Shown here: piece after piece, positions 38,886 through 51,924 of the stretch | Layout: every line of letters starts with the position of its first letter | Position numbering within the stretch: position 1 is the stretch's first letter | From: Albula goreensis | Lineage: Eukaryota > Chordata > Actinopteri > Albuliformes > Albulidae | NCBI GenBank assembly: GCA_022829145.1 | Contig: CM040753.1 | Location: forward strand, 6,007,384 to 6,071,383 | Reading direction: 5' to 3' | Length of the DNA: 64,000 nt | Position numbers and translations under genes: made by a program | Notes under the pieces: model-generated | Database searches by the model: none | What the model was told of the DNA's origin: nothing | What the model saw: only the letters and a program-made list of their open reading frames with translations

Positions 38886-38902
38886 ACAAAAAAAAAAAAA
38901 AA
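38886..38902. repeat. Poly(A) tract
   Basis: A run of about 16 A. A second run of about 12 A lies near 39020. Confidence 0.85.
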
Positions 38903-39356
38903 ACATAAAGAAAGATACAACTGGCATGGATTCCCTTTGATTACTCCATAGATTTCTTTATCTCCAAGCAAAAAGAAAGGTTCACAGATGAAACTTCAGA
39001 AAAAGATGATGTACACTTAAAAAAAAAAAACCCAAACAGCTTAATATTGCTTTTGCGCTTGCCTGAAGAAAACACACACTGACAAAAATGATGAGGCCAC
39101 AGGAAAGGTCTGCAATTTGTGGCCCATGAGAACTAATCAGAAGTGTAATATCAGCCCATTCCACCCGCGGAGGCAGGCCCTGCCCCGCGCACAACCTCCC
39201 TGCCTCTGCCAGCGCTCAGCGCGCCTCGCTCCCGCTGCCGGAGCCAGCCGGCCACGCAGGCCAAGGCCTCCTCCCACTGCTGTGTCTTATCCACGGCTCA
39301 AAACCATGGCAGCCCAGCGCACACAAACGCCTCATTTTTAAATACTAAACTTATAA

Positions 39357-39366
39357 ATATATATAT

Positions 39367-39413
<47 letters not shown>
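39357..39413. repeat. (TA)n-(TG)n microsatellite
   Basis: Short TATATATG, then about 22 TG repeats. Confidence 0.93.
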
Positions 39414-39416
<3 letters not shown>

Positions 39417-39472
39417 ACGCCTGAGCACTCGCAAATTAGTGGGCTGACAGACCTGTTAGCTCCACACAGTGA

Positions 39473-39602
39473 TTGTTGACACTGGAGTTTGTCTTCCAAA
39501 GGACATGTTTGCTCGTCTCCACTGAAATAGAATATACTCTGAGAATATCGTTGTTGCGATGTAAGGAAACCGAGTGTGTTTGCCTGAAACTAGCCCTACG
39601 TG
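39473..39602 (-). mobile_element. Inverted-repeat element, family A copy 7, partial, minus orientation
   Basis: CTTCCAAAGGACATGTTTGC followed by TCGTCTCCACTGAAATAGAA is the reverse complement of the family core. GTTGTTGCGATGTAAGGAAA then GAGTGTGTTTGCCTGAAACT and AGCCCTA is the terminal region. The sequence after this terminus passes directly into the 26-bp minisatellite, whose unit is this terminus. Confidence 0.7.
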
Positions 39603-41050
39603 CATTTAATTGAATTTAGCTCTCGATCTGTTTGATCTAACCCTATTTGTGTTTGACTGAATCTAGTGAGCACTATGTGTGTTTGATTGAATGTAAGCCT
39701 ATGTGTGTTTTAAATGACTGTGAGACTATGTGTTTGATTGAATGTAACCCTATTTGTGTTTGATTGAATCTGACCCTATGTGTGTTTGATTGATTGTAGC
39801 CCTGTGTGTGTTTGATTGAATGTAGCCCTATGTGTGTTTGATTGAATGTAGCCCTGTGTGTGTTTGATTGAATGTAGCCCTTTGTGTGTTTGATTGATTG
39901 TAGCCCTATGTGTGTTTGATTGAATGTAGCCCTATGTGTGTTTGATTGAATGTAGCCCTGTGTGTTTGATTGAATGTAGCCCTGTGTGTTTGATTGAATG
40001 TAGCCTTTGTGTGTTTTATTGAATGTAGCTGTGTGTGTGTTTTATTGTGTGTGTTTTATTGAATGTAGCCCTGTTTGATTGTGTGTTTTGATTGAATGTA
40101 GCCCTGTGTGCGTTTGATTGAATGTAGCCCTGTGTGTGTTTGATTGAATGTAGCCCTATGTGTTTTTGATTGAATGTAGCCCTATGTGCGTTTGATTGAA
40201 TGTAGCCCTATGTGTGTTTGATTGAATGTAGCCCTATGTGTGTTTGATTGAATGTAGCCCTGTGTGTGTTTGATTGAATGTAGCCCTATGTGTGTTTGAT
40301 TGAATGTAGCCCTGTGTGTGTTTGATTGAATGTAGCCCTATGTGTGTTTGATTGAATGTAGCCCTATGTGTTTTTGATTGAATGTAGCCCTGTGTGTTTG
40401 ATTGAATGTAGCCCTGTGTGTGTTTGATTGAATGTAGCCCTGTGTGTGTTTGATTGAATGTAGCCCTGTGTGTGTTTGATTGAATGTAGCCCTATGTGTG
40501 TTTGATTGAATGTAGCCCTGTGTGTGTTTGATTGAATGTAGCCCTGTGTGTGTTTGATTGAATGTAGCCCTATGTGTGTTTGATTGAATGTAGCCCTGTG
40601 TGTGTTTGATTGAATGTAGCCCTGTGTGTGTTTGATTGATTGTAGCCCTATGTGTGTTTGATTGAATGTAGCCCTGTGTTTGATTGAATGTAGCCCTGTG
40701 TGTGTTTGATTGAATGTGCGTTTGATTGAATGCCCTGTGTTTGATTGATTTGATTGAATGTAGCCCTGTGTGTGTTTGATTGAATGTAGCCCTATGTGTG
40801 TTTGATTGAATGTGTGCCCTATGTGTTTGATTGAATGTAGCCCTGTGTGTGTTTGATTGAATGTAGCCCTATGTGTGTTTGATTGAATGTAGCCCTGTGT
40901 GTGTTTGATTGAATGTAGCCCTGTGTGTGTTTGATTGAATCTGGCCGTATGTGCAAAGATTAAATGTAGCCCTATGTGTGTTTGATTGAATGTAGCCCTG
41001 TGTGTGTTTGATTGAATCTGGCCGTATGTGCAAAGATTAAATGTAGCCCG
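39603..41050 (+). repeat. Minisatellite, 26-bp unit derived from the family A terminus
   Basis: About 1.45 kb of tandem copies of TGTGTGTTTGATTGAATG then TAGCCCTA, roughly 45-50 units. Early units (39603-39760) are diverged (ATTTAATTGAATTTAGCTCT, GTTTGACTGAATCTAGTG); the central array is nearly uniform, with CCCTA/CCCTG alternation and shortened 22-24 bp variants. The last 130 bp carry a 78-bp (three-unit) higher-order repeat containing CTGGCCGTATGTGCAAAG, seen twice near 40940 and 41018. The unit equals the outer end of family A elements (GTGTGTTTGATTGAATCTAG + CCC). A 266-codon minus-strand frame arises only because the array lacks stops in that phase. Confidence 0.96.
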
Positions 41051-41888
41051 ATGTCTTGTTTTCCTGACTGTGACTGGGAGTTCACTGTGGCAGGACAGAC
41101 CTGGCGTGATTCCACCGGGGGGTAGAGTGGGGTTAAGCTGGCCTGAGGTCCCATAAATATGCACAGAGTGCCCACAGGCTGCCAGCAGTTTTTATCAGTG
41201 AAACACTAGGCCTGTCTGTTCTGGGCATGGCAGCGATGGGGAGGAAGAGAGGGAAAATGTCTCAAAAAGTCAACTGATTGCAAAGTACAATCGTGAATTG
41301 TGAAATCAAAATATGCTAGATAAAAGTTTGAGTAGCTTATTAACTCTCTGCAAAAAAATGATGATGAATCTCCTTATGATTTATTCAGATGCCTTCTTCT
41401 TCACCCCTTTCCATACAACTGCACTTTCAGAATCCTTTGTGAGGTGTGTGAGCTGAGCAGTAACAGCAGCGCTCTCTAAATTCAGAGCCAGCTTCCACAC
41501 AAAGAATGGAGAGATAAGCTGATCTGCAAACCGCTGCATCTACACGGGCCACCTGAAGCCCGTCCAATTTATAATAATCCCTGCGGTGAGGCGTCGCGGG
41601 TGGCGGCATCGCGGAACCGTGTTTGTGTTACCACGGCGATACACCGGCCCTGAGAAATTGACTTGAGATCAATGGTGAACTCTGCCATACTGATTTTAGA
41701 TATGCCCACCGCATCTATCAGGGCTGCAGCTATCACAGGGCCTGAGCGTCTGCTGCAGGACCACGCATGTGCTCTCTAATTGCTTTGTTCTCCGTGTCAG
41801 TGAGTGCAGCCTGCCTGCACTGCCATGGTTACCGTTACTTTAGATTCCGGTCAGAATGGGAGGCAAAACAAAGCCGCTCCACAATAGA

Positions 41889-41902
41889 ATAGAATAGAAC
41901 AA
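41889..41902. repeat. Short (AATAG)n repeat
   Basis: About three units of AATAG. Confidence 0.6.
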
Positions 41903-42104
41903 ACTATGAATTTTGTTTTCAATAAACTGGATTCCATTGGTTTTCCTCCTTAACTATGATCCCTTTTAATTAAATGTAATTAAATTAATATTTGATTTTA
42001 GCAGTAGTAAACAAAGATTGCAGCTCAGAATGTAATTCAGAGGACTTGTTGTGGAGTGCTTCTTCATTCACTTGCAGACTGACTGCACAGAAACTAGAGC
42101 GTTG

Positions 42105-42262
42105 ACTCTGTGTTAAAGGGCAGAGTGGTGAAGTACTGTAAGGGGTAACACACAGGCACCAGGGTCATGTCTTTCAACCCTGTGTAGAAGGCTATAGTCT
42201 GGGCCCTGGAGCTATAGTGCTACAGTGCTAGTCATTCACATTCAGGGCATCTGCCATGCAAA
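42105..42262 (+). mobile_element. Possible SINE-like remnant
   Basis: GCAGAGTGGTGAAGTACTGT, TAACACACAGGCACCAGGGT and TCTTTCAACCCTGTG resemble a decayed tRNA-like head with box B. CATTCACATTCAGGGCATCT resembles another common fish repeat. The match is weak. Confidence 0.4.
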
Positions 42263-43253
42263 TACACAGTAATAATATACTCTTCTCTTCTGGCATAACA
42301 CAGAAAAAAACAGTCATAAAAAATGTGCTGCAATGTGTATACTTCATAATTTACCTTTCCTCTTCTGTAGAAGGAGTGTTTCTAAAGGAGCGCCAAGTAG
42401 GACGGCATCCTCACTCTTAAAACAAGGGCAGAAATGGTGGTCAGAATGATGCCAGCTAGGAAGAGATATCCTCAGCTGTTTAAAAATGGACCTGAAAAGG
42501 TTTCCTGCCTGGCAGTAATATGCTGTGCTATGATTTTTCACCCCTTTGTTTGTGTAAATGGGTTTTTTACCAAGGATGTATCCTGGAGTTAATAAACCGT
42601 GGTAAATGGCTTACCTTTGCAATACCGTGTTTCACACTTTATTTGTTTAATTACACACATAACTAGTTTGTGATTGGTGAAATATGATGTTGGTATAGCG
42701 CAATTTGAACTGACTTGAGCACCACCACAAGAATCCATTTTCAGACAATGCACAGCTGCAGATATTGTTGCAATATGATAACACAACTACAGAAAACTGA
42801 TTGAAGAATATGCTGAAAACACTATGCTTATAGGATCTAAAACTAAAATATAGTCTTTGCTTGGGCTGCCTGTCCTCTGTAGCTGATTATTTTAAATAAA
42901 TTGTGTTTGTATTAGTTTGGACTCCTGTGTGCTCTTAAGGTCTGCAATATGCCTGAAGCAGCAGCCAGTTTCATGACCCTGGAGGTGAGGGTTACATAGC
43001 TGAATGTCCTACAGAGTCAAGCAGACCACCGTCACCTGGGAGTGCGACTAAATCTGACATTTACCACCTGGGTTTATTGTGGAATATGTCGCGTCTCCGT
43101 GTTCCATAGTCTGAGGCACCCTCCTATGTAAACAGCATGTTTGGAGGAGTGAGGACCTCTCTCGCCCAGCGTTCACACAGGCATCTTTCCTTATTTATGT
43201 CAGGGCTCTGTGCTGAAATTTACATGAACTGAGACGAGGACGCCTCTCCAATC

Positions 43254-43295
43254 TATTTTTCATCCACATCATTGTTTTATGCTTATTTAAGTGGC
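43254..43295 (+). repeat. Perfect 42-bp dispersed duplicate, copy 2
   Basis: Identical to 32108-32149 over 42 bp, same orientation, 11.1 kb apart in the same intron. The flanks (ATC before, CCACGG after) do not match copy 1. Confidence 0.95.
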
Positions 43296-44094
43296 CCACG
43301 GCCTTGTTTCAACTCTAGGCATGTAGCATCCGAGGTAACGAGGCCAAAACATTGAATCTTTCCCAGACTGTGAAAAAGATATCATTCTGCTTTCCATGCT
43401 TCAATTAAAACTCTGCAATCACTCTATTATTTAGGAAATGTGCTATGTATCTATGGTACATGGTCCTGAGGCAGTGATGGAACAGTGGGGGTTCATGAAC
43501 CCAAAAATGGGTGGAGCTTGCAAAAGCTTACTGACCTTATTTTTTCTGTGGAAAGCAGATTTTTTTTATTGTTTCAATCATGGCACACCTCAGCTATTTT
43601 GAGAAATGCAACACCTCATTTGCTCATCACCTCCTTTAGGTTGTTCAGACTGATAGTGACACTGACAATAATCAATCGAAAAAGTTAAAACACAAGTTAA
43701 TTAATGTACTTTAATAAATAAACAAAACTGATGCTAAATTTGATCTCTAAAAAGATATTATCAAGACAATGGCCAGTGTGTCATTCGAGTAAATCCTCTT
43801 TCATATATCTGTGTCAATTTCTGTGTTGCATCCTGTCTCCTTCCATATGTTTTTAGGTTTTTGAAAATGCATTTTTTAATTAAATAAAAAAAACACACAG
43901 GAGCTGAGCCAGTGTGCGATGGGAGCTTCTAAAAGAAGGGAGTTTGCAGCATTGGCGCTTTGGCGTGAATGGTAATGGAACATCGCCCTGAAAGACGCGC
44001 AATTTTCATTAGTCGAGTGTCACACACGCCCGTGCCAGGGGCTTCAGCGCTCTGTGTGTTCGGATTAATATTATAGACATAAACTTTTTCTTTC

Positions 44095-44310
44095 TCGGGT
44101 CACAGTTGTGCTAGCTGTCCATCCAAAGGCCTGGCTGCCAACCCTAACTCTGCCTCTGGCATATGGGATTTAATTATTAATGTGCCATCTCCCAGGTAAA
44201 GCGTTACAGAGTCTGAGGGCCTTGTTTTGTAGTCATTAAAATTGGAGCATGTTTATATTATTGAAAGCGTTTGCATCGGGCACATAATCTGTGCTGATCT
44301 AAAGGCACCC
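44095..44310. promoter_or_regulatory. Candidate conserved non-coding block (unverified)
   Basis: A non-repetitive stretch with GGGATTTAATTATTAATG, TAGTCATTAAAATTGG and a CATCTCCCAGGTAAAG E2-box-like segment. Homeodomain cores are dense and no low-complexity sequence is present. This is inference only. Confidence 0.3.
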
Positions 44311-46060
44311 AAAGAGACCGTACCTCTGGTTTCTTTTATCCGACGTGTGGTGCCCTCACATAGCCATGGGGAAAACTTTTCCACTGATAAGAAATTCAAA
44401 TGAAGCCATAAATACTAACTTCTCCAGCGTACCCAGGCCTCAGAGATTTGCTGTTTTAAATAGCAGTCCTTAAAGCATAGGGGTTTATGGGTCGAGGATA
44501 ACAAACAGCATGTTTGAAGTGCTCCTCGGAGAATACACGCAAACTTTAGCAGTTTACCAGTATGGACTATTGCTTAATTAAATTGGATAGATATATATTC
44601 TTAACCGTCAGCTATACTGGTTTGTATCACAGCCACTGCACTGTGGGTCCTCAGAAATTAGTGTCCACATGAATATTTATACTGTAAATATTATAATTAG
44701 CGATGTAGACTAATGATGGCTGTTTTTTTCCGACGCTTGAAGGGGTGACATTTTTGTTGTTGCTGTATTCCTTATTTTCTCTTAGTATTTTTTCAGAATT
44801 TAAATTGAGCATAGCATTATTTTCCTGGTCCAGCACAGAGGAAGAATACTTAGCACCAGGCCATTAGAATGATGGCGTTAGCCCGTTATCGACAGTAAAA
44901 CCAGTGCGTGCCAAGGCCAGTCAGTGCCCAGCTGGTGAATTTTAGCCCTGCGCCCAAAGCACTGTGAGCAAGCCTGTTTCTATCTCTACAGTCGGACTTC
45001 ACTTTGTTAACAGAACCATCTCAAACGACCAAGAAGTAGTTGAGTTTATCAACTTAATAACCAATGTGAAGGTAACTGCACCATCCTGCTCATGGCCTGA
45101 ACCAGGACGTTAGGCCGAGTCTTGATGAGGAACATGGGTTAGGAAGGGGCCTAAGCACTGAGAAAGCTGAACGGAAGCCGTGAATAACGGTGAAAATGCT
45201 GTGAGCGCTGGCCCACCCTGGCTCTCACTTTAGTGTGACCGCTGAGGTGAGGCGAATGAATTACACCAGGCATTGCTTTTCTGGTTGATCAATTTAACAC
45301 CGAAATTTCTTTGTGAAAAGAAATGCGCACAGTCCTTTATACTCTGCATTACGAAAGATTGCTATCACATTTTGAGTTACCTGGCTGTGCTGGAGAGTGG
45401 AGTTTTTGTTGATATCCTGTAAATAAGGCAATGTTTTTTTAATGAACTCACACAAAAGTGTCAGGTATCAATGGCTTTTTGGCAAGAGTAAACTCTGTGT
45501 ATTCCTCTGCCGACTGCAGAAATGACCCTGACTGAGCTAGTTAGACCCCTCCATGCTTAAGGGATTCCATTAGGAGCCAGACAGTGGTGCCATACATTTT
45601 TTATATCAGTTTCTTATGTTCATGCAGTATTCACAAGGATGGAAAAAAGACAAAATTATAAACATCACTTAATCAAAAATGTTTAAATCATTTTTTTTCT
45701 CCCCTGGATGGCATTTTGAGGAATGTTCCTTCATTTGGTGGAGTGTACACAGTATTTGTTCCCCCGCTGTCTAAGTGCGCTCCCGTTGCTGACTTATTGG
45801 TGGGGCTGCTGCAGGGATGAGATTTTTATTAATAATAGCGGAATGATAAAAAAAAATGTTTTAAAAATGATGCTGTGATGATTTAGAAAATGATTTAAAC
45901 CAAAACCAAAACGGTATCGTAAGTCACAACGTAAATAGTTAATAAATGAAACTGCACCAGAGGAAAACAGCACTGACAGGAGTAAAGCAGAGCTAATATC
46001 CGGCTGATATTGATTCCAAGTAGCCGGGAAATCAGCTTTCTCATCTCTGACCTTTTTTAA

Positions 46061-46429
<369 letters not shown>

Positions 46430-47794
46430 TGATTGGTCCAAATCATTTACTTACTGATATGGTAGCCCCTCCCATTTTTGGTTCCAACTTCAGTCCTGCA
46501 TCCCTGGTGATTGCTTCATTCACTTCAAGCATAATCCAGGGGGCGGGGCTATACAATTTTGGTTTTTTTATAGCTCCACAGTGAAACATCACTGTTGATT
46601 TATGCTGTCCATACTCTTAACTAGCCCACTGCTGCAGCCTTCCTTTCTCATTGTAAAAGAACAGTATCCGGTTAGCGCAAACAATTCTTACATCACCTCC
46701 ACTGTTTTGAATAACGGTAAGTGTTGCCCGGAGATTTTTTGCCATGGTGTTCACTTTACAAAATTAGCTGATCCCCATGTCACACCCTTCTGTTCTCTGA
46801 TTGACTCAGCTCTTGACAGGTATGCACCAATCTGGAGAACCAGCTTAAGAGTTCTCCCTCTCTAATTGGCTATCATAGCATACCAGATCTGTGTAAGCCG
46901 GCCATCCCGTCACCTATATTCAGCTCCTTGGTGGCCTTTAGCCTTTAGCCTTTAGGATGTGTGCCTTGTATCATTAATGAGACAATTGGTCCTCTGTAGC
47001 ATCCTTCTGCTTGCAATATAGGGCTCAGTATAGGATCAAATATCTCTTATTATCTCTTATTACCTAATTTTCTCTCAAATAGCTGCTCTTGAGTATGCTC
47101 CCTCCATTAAAATTGTTCATGAGTCCAAACTCCAAAACAGAGAGTACTGTTGGGTCAGACCTCCGATTTGCAGTCACAGAAACCACAACAATGGCAACAG
47201 ATTAACAGTGTTAGTCATTTGCATCTGACAAGAGAATAGTCTCTTTTTCCCCCCCCTCTAATTATGTGTTCTTCAAATCATAATTCAAACACTAGGCAGT
47301 AAGCTGTTAGATGCCAGAAGCAAGGTTAATGCTGGTGATATCGTCACCGACTGTTTGTTAGTCAATGCCGAGCAAAAAGAAAATCAAAATGCAGACGTCG
47401 AAGGTCATTGTCGAAACGGTAAATGGCAAGCCCTTCCCATTTTGTGTGTGACCGGCGAGAGACTGTGGGTTCTCATTTATGTGCCGCGCACACTGACCCA
47501 TTAGTACCCCTTTACCTCAAAAGGAACCTCAATCACTCCTTCTGTCTTTATTTCCCCGTCATTTAGCATACCGTTTCCTATCTTACATGGCAGCCCCATA
47601 TGGTTATAAATGATTTTGGTTTTTTTTTTGTTTTTTTTTGAGGGCCTGAGAGTCGGTCATTAATACCGAGCGTTCGGAGGCTGTTTCTCGCACATTCTCC
47701 GTGAGTGAATGATGGACATTTTTGGGTGAACTGATCTCCCCACCCCGCGAGGGTTCCGTTGGTTTCACCCCTGCTTATATTTATTTCACTTTTT

Positions 47795-47810
47795 TTTTTT
47801 TTTTTTTGAA
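47795..47810. repeat. Poly(T) tract
   Basis: A run of about 17 T. Another T-rich pair lies near 47620-47640. Confidence 0.75.
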
Positions 47811-48711
47811 GTTGCTCAGACAAGAGCTAGCATGAAAGATATATGACCTTTTTCTGTGAGGGGTTATGATAGAAGTACAGACCTGAGCCATAGAGGGAAA
47901 AACAATCATTATACTCAACCTGTGCATTGTTCTCTGGCTGTCTCCTGCGGATGCACACATCTACACTGTTGTACTATCTGTCAGGTTTGATTTCTACCGT
48001 TGACTGCAGCACTGGGGCCCTAGTACTGATCCTTCTCAAGTTACAATCAGGAGTTGCTCCTAATAACTAAGGTGTACTGTTTTTTTTTTTTTTTATTTAT
48101 TTCCCATACAAAGGCTCAGAGTGTACGAACAGGACTTTACAGGGGCTCCCTGTCGGATTTCATCATCGGCGGTTGGCTCAAGCGCGCCGACGCGGTCTCT
48201 CCGCTCAGATTAACGTCTCATGTTTCCGTTTACGCGAAATTACCGCTTTTCACATCGGCCTCTCGTCAGTGACACAGGCCTGTCAGACCACCTTCATTTA
48301 ATCATCCTGTCCCCGTGCTAACGAAGCGCAGTGAGGTGAGCCCCCCAACCCCCCACCATTCCCCCATACTGAGCATAGCATAGTTGCCTATCGCAGCTGG
48401 AGTCCAGGAAAGTTCAGCATACTGCAACCAGGCTTCCTTTCTTTTTCTTTCTTTTTCTTTCTTTCTTGGTGTGTCTATATTTTTTTCATGCGCTGCAGTG
48501 TTGGAGGTTAAAGATCAGCCTCAAGCTGGGGCAGAGTTGCCAGGCCAGGTGGAAGCTCGCAGGGCTGATATTTTATTAATTTGATGCTGGGATTCTGAAT
48601 TTGGAGGCCCCTGACAAACTCAGTGACAGGTGGGCCTCCCGCCGCAGAACTCTGCCCGGCGAGGAGCTGGCTAATTCCGCCGCCTCGCGAGGTGGACGAT
48701 ATAAGGGCCTC

Positions 48712-48870
48712 CCTCTAATCAGCCCTCTAAGGACCCCCGGCTGCCCCCCCAGCTCCTTCAGCCCTCCTTAGCCCCCTTCAGCCCTGCTCATACCCAGCCC
48801 CCCCGCCCCCACACCCACCCCACGTCTCCTCCACCTCGGCCCCCTTCAGCCCCCCTCAGCCCTGGCCTGA
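48712..48870. repeat. C-rich degenerate tandem repeat (CAGCCCYC-type)
   Basis: Repeated TTCAGCCC, TTAGCCCC and CAGCCCCC segments over about 160 bp. The complementary strand is G-rich and may form quadruplexes. Confidence 0.75.
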
Positions 48871-49809
48871 TTGAATAACTCCCGGGCCTCCTCCCCCCGG
48901 GCAGCCGTCAGCGGGAGGCGAGGGGAAAGCAATCTCCTGCAGACTGGCACTGAGGAGAGACTCAAACCCCTGCTTCCGCCTCTCCTGAGGAGCCCCCCAC
49001 ACACACGCACGGAGAGAGAGGGATGGAGGGATGGAGCGCCCACACTTCTTCCTGAAAAGCTGTCAAGGAGAGGGAGGCTAACGCTCCGTCGCGGGCCCAG
49101 GCTGAGCTTCGACGCGGCCCGCATTCATGCCAGCTTCGTCTGGAGGTTTCTCCGCTCTTCCTCAAACCCCTCATATCCCATCACAAACCCCCCCCCCCCA
49201 CTTTCATTTGAGAAAGAAAAAGAGGAGAGCAGACTAAAAGAACTGGGTTCTTCTTAATCCCTGTCATGATCAACTTCCTCCTTTGTATCCTTGGTTCTTA
49301 GCTTGCCAGCTCTTTTTGGTTCAGCGCAGAAGATAGACAAATCGGCACCGCCGACACTAAAATATTTATAACGACTGAATGAAAGATCTGATTCTTTTTT
49401 TGTTCTGGCATCTTGTTGGCCGGGCTGCACAGCCGATTCTGAACCTCCTGAGCTTTCTGAGATGTTTTTTCTGATTCCCTTGCGCACTGTTTTTTGTGTC
49501 TACTAGCATAAGATGCCACTGGAGACTACAGAAAATTGTGCTAATGTTTTTAGGAGATTTTTTTACGGTTCTCATGCCCTAGTTGATTTAGACCATCTTG
49601 CCCTAACTCTGGGTAGGGTTTGTAAAAAGCTCAGCAAAACAACACTGTCCATAGTTTTCTACAGGCACTGCTCAGCTTTTTTATGAATGTATAGCAGTAG
49701 AAATCAGGCCCAGGTGAGCTTCTCAGTCACAAATAAGGGGTTTCTGCTCTGTTCACAAGACTTACAAGATCCGTTCCAGGCCAGCTTTAAGCAGGATATG
49801 ACGAGGCTA

Positions 49810-50042
49810 TCACGCTAGATTCAGTCAACTGCACCTAGTCCTTAAAGAATAGTTTTGGTTCAGTGAAAACACACTCTAGTTTTTTTAAAGAATATGCTAA
49901 ACTACTTCGAAATGTGTCCTTGTCTCCACGCATACTTAAAGAAACATTATGTTTCAATTGCTCAAAGCCTATATGCTTTTAAAGCCAATAACAGTCTAGC
50001 TTGGGTCCCAGCCGAAGTGTGTTTGATTGAATTCCACCCTAC
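49810..50042 (+). mobile_element. Inverted-repeat element, family A copy 8
   Basis: The left end is TAGATTCAGTCAACTGCACC then TAGTCCTTAAAGAATAG. The right end is GCCTATATGCTTTTAAAGCC and GTGTGTTTGATTGAATTC. The core GAAATGTGTCCTTGTCTCC is in reverse form compared with some copies. It is well diverged. Confidence 0.65.
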
Positions 50043-50985
50043 TGTCTGACTTAGACATAGATGCAGGAAATCCTTCCTTCTAAATGTGTTGTTTTCTCTG
50101 TTTAAATGGCACATTGCTACATTTGGGGCTGAAATCTGCCTCAGACACACAGGGTGAGGCTGTTCTGTGCCGGCCTGTTGTTCTGAATAATGATATTGCC
50201 TGAATTTCAGACCATGCTTCCTAAGGCAGCACTGTGGTGAAACTTTTGGAAGAATCAAAACTCTGAGCTACCGCATCCCTTTTTTTTTTATTCTTTCACT
50301 CTGCTGAGGCAGCTCAAAATCCAGTCATTGCCCTCCACTGGAATATGTGCATATATAAGTGAAGTTATTGGTTGCTGGACTGTGGTTGATTTTGAAATGC
50401 CATGCACGTCCACAAGGCCGTGAAAAGATTGAAGTGTTTGAACACTTTTGAGTAGGTCTTCGAACCAGCAGTTTTTTTTTGAAAGCCTCTTAGGATACAA
50501 CTCAGTAAAACATCTTTACATTAACCCCCTCATCCCTAATTAATATCATTTAAAGTTATACAACTGAGCCACGCAATTGATTTTATGTTCTCTCAAATAA
50601 TAAGTCAATTCTCATTTGAAAATTAAGTGCAGAGATAGTGTTGTTCTGGACAGACCAAATACAAACTTTTAGTCAGTAATTTCTGCATCCAATTGAACGC
50701 TTTTGGGAGAAAAAGGTTTACAGGGAGCAACTGGCGGTGTTATTTTACACTGTTCTGCGTTCGACAGGCACACACCACATTACTTTTCCAGAGGAGGGTC
50801 TGCCTCACATAAAAACAGAAAGTAGATGCGAAGCAGGTTTAATGTCTTTTTGCCTGTGCGATGAAGGATTTTAACATGCCCCCCAATTAACTACTTCTGA
50901 TTTGAAAACACATGTTTTTTTGTTTGTACAGTTATTTTTATTTATTTATTTACTTACTTATTTTGTACATCAACCTTGCATAAAG

Positions 50986-51238
50986 AGCAAGATTCAATCA
51001 AAAAGACCAACGGAATATGAAATTCAATCAAAGCGGACTTTACATCACAACATAATTTTCTTTGGGTTTGTTGTATTTTATTTGAGACGAGGAAAAATGT
51101 CCTTTGGCATGTGTTCTTTTGATTCTATAATACAGAATAGCATACTCCCTGAAAGTCTACTCCATATTCCATATTCCCTTGTTTTGATTGAATTGCATAC
51201 GTTGTAAAAGAAATGAAATGCGTGAGACTGAATCAAGC
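50986..51238 (+). mobile_element. Inverted-repeat element, family A copy 9
   Basis: AGATTCAATCAAAAAGACC, then AATTCAATCAAAGCGGACTT and TACATCACAACATAATTTTC at the left. The core is TATTTTATTTGAGACGAGG then AAATGTCCTTTGGCATGTG. TTGTTTTGATTGAATTGCAT and GTGAGACTGAATCAAG lie at the right. It is in the standard orientation. Confidence 0.8.
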
Positions 51239-51924
51239 ACAGAGATGTAAGCATTTGCTGGCATAGTGCTATGTCCTTATTTGCTTTCTGTTTTGATAAT
51301 CACCTTCAGTTTGAAAGATGGCTGTACGCTGGGCATACTGCAGACCTGAGAGCCGCTCCCAGTGTTCGGTCTCCCCTCTAATAAAACAGATGTCTGCCGT
51401 TCAGGGGGCTTTAGCGTTTGATGGCAAGCATGTCCTCTCTGCGGCTGGCCCCAGCTCTCTGAGACGCTGTGATATTTTTGGTCCCTAATAAAATCACCGC
51501 TGGTTTTTCATGCAGCCTCTTGAATTCCGCGTATGCCCCAGCAGTACAAAATAATTCATGCTCTTCGAGTCAATCCCTGCCTTTGTGCACGACCGCGGTG
51601 CAGGTTTGTTTGGTCTCTGGAGGTGAGCGCCGCAGCCCGCCGTACGTCCGCTCAGGTAGTTTGACAGGCAGGTAGAGAAGTTACACTGCGCCGTCCCTGC
51701 CTTTGCCGTAAAAAATGTATGGAAGCAAAAGGCCTTGAACGTGTTGTATAAATCGGTCTATTTTCTGTTCCACCACCGCATTCCTCCGCCCCACCCAGTC
51801 CTAGCCCCCCTCCTCGCCTCCCTTCATCCCTCAATCTTCCCCTCCATCTTTTCGAAGTGCAAAATGCCACGTCGTTATTAGTATTCAGAGGATTTCTTGC
51901 GAAGTCTTAGCATGACAGCTCCTT

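Noticed and set aside
40364-41164. 266-codon minus-strand open frame
   Set aside because: It lies entirely on the 26-bp minisatellite and its repeat peptide follows from the array's period; there is no domain and no splice or start context.
47175-47205. Possible last zinc-finger exon after TCACAG (AAACCACAAC)
   Set aside because: It gives Asn-His only in one phase and then Asn-Asn-Gly rather than the family's Thr-Met; no finger is completed.
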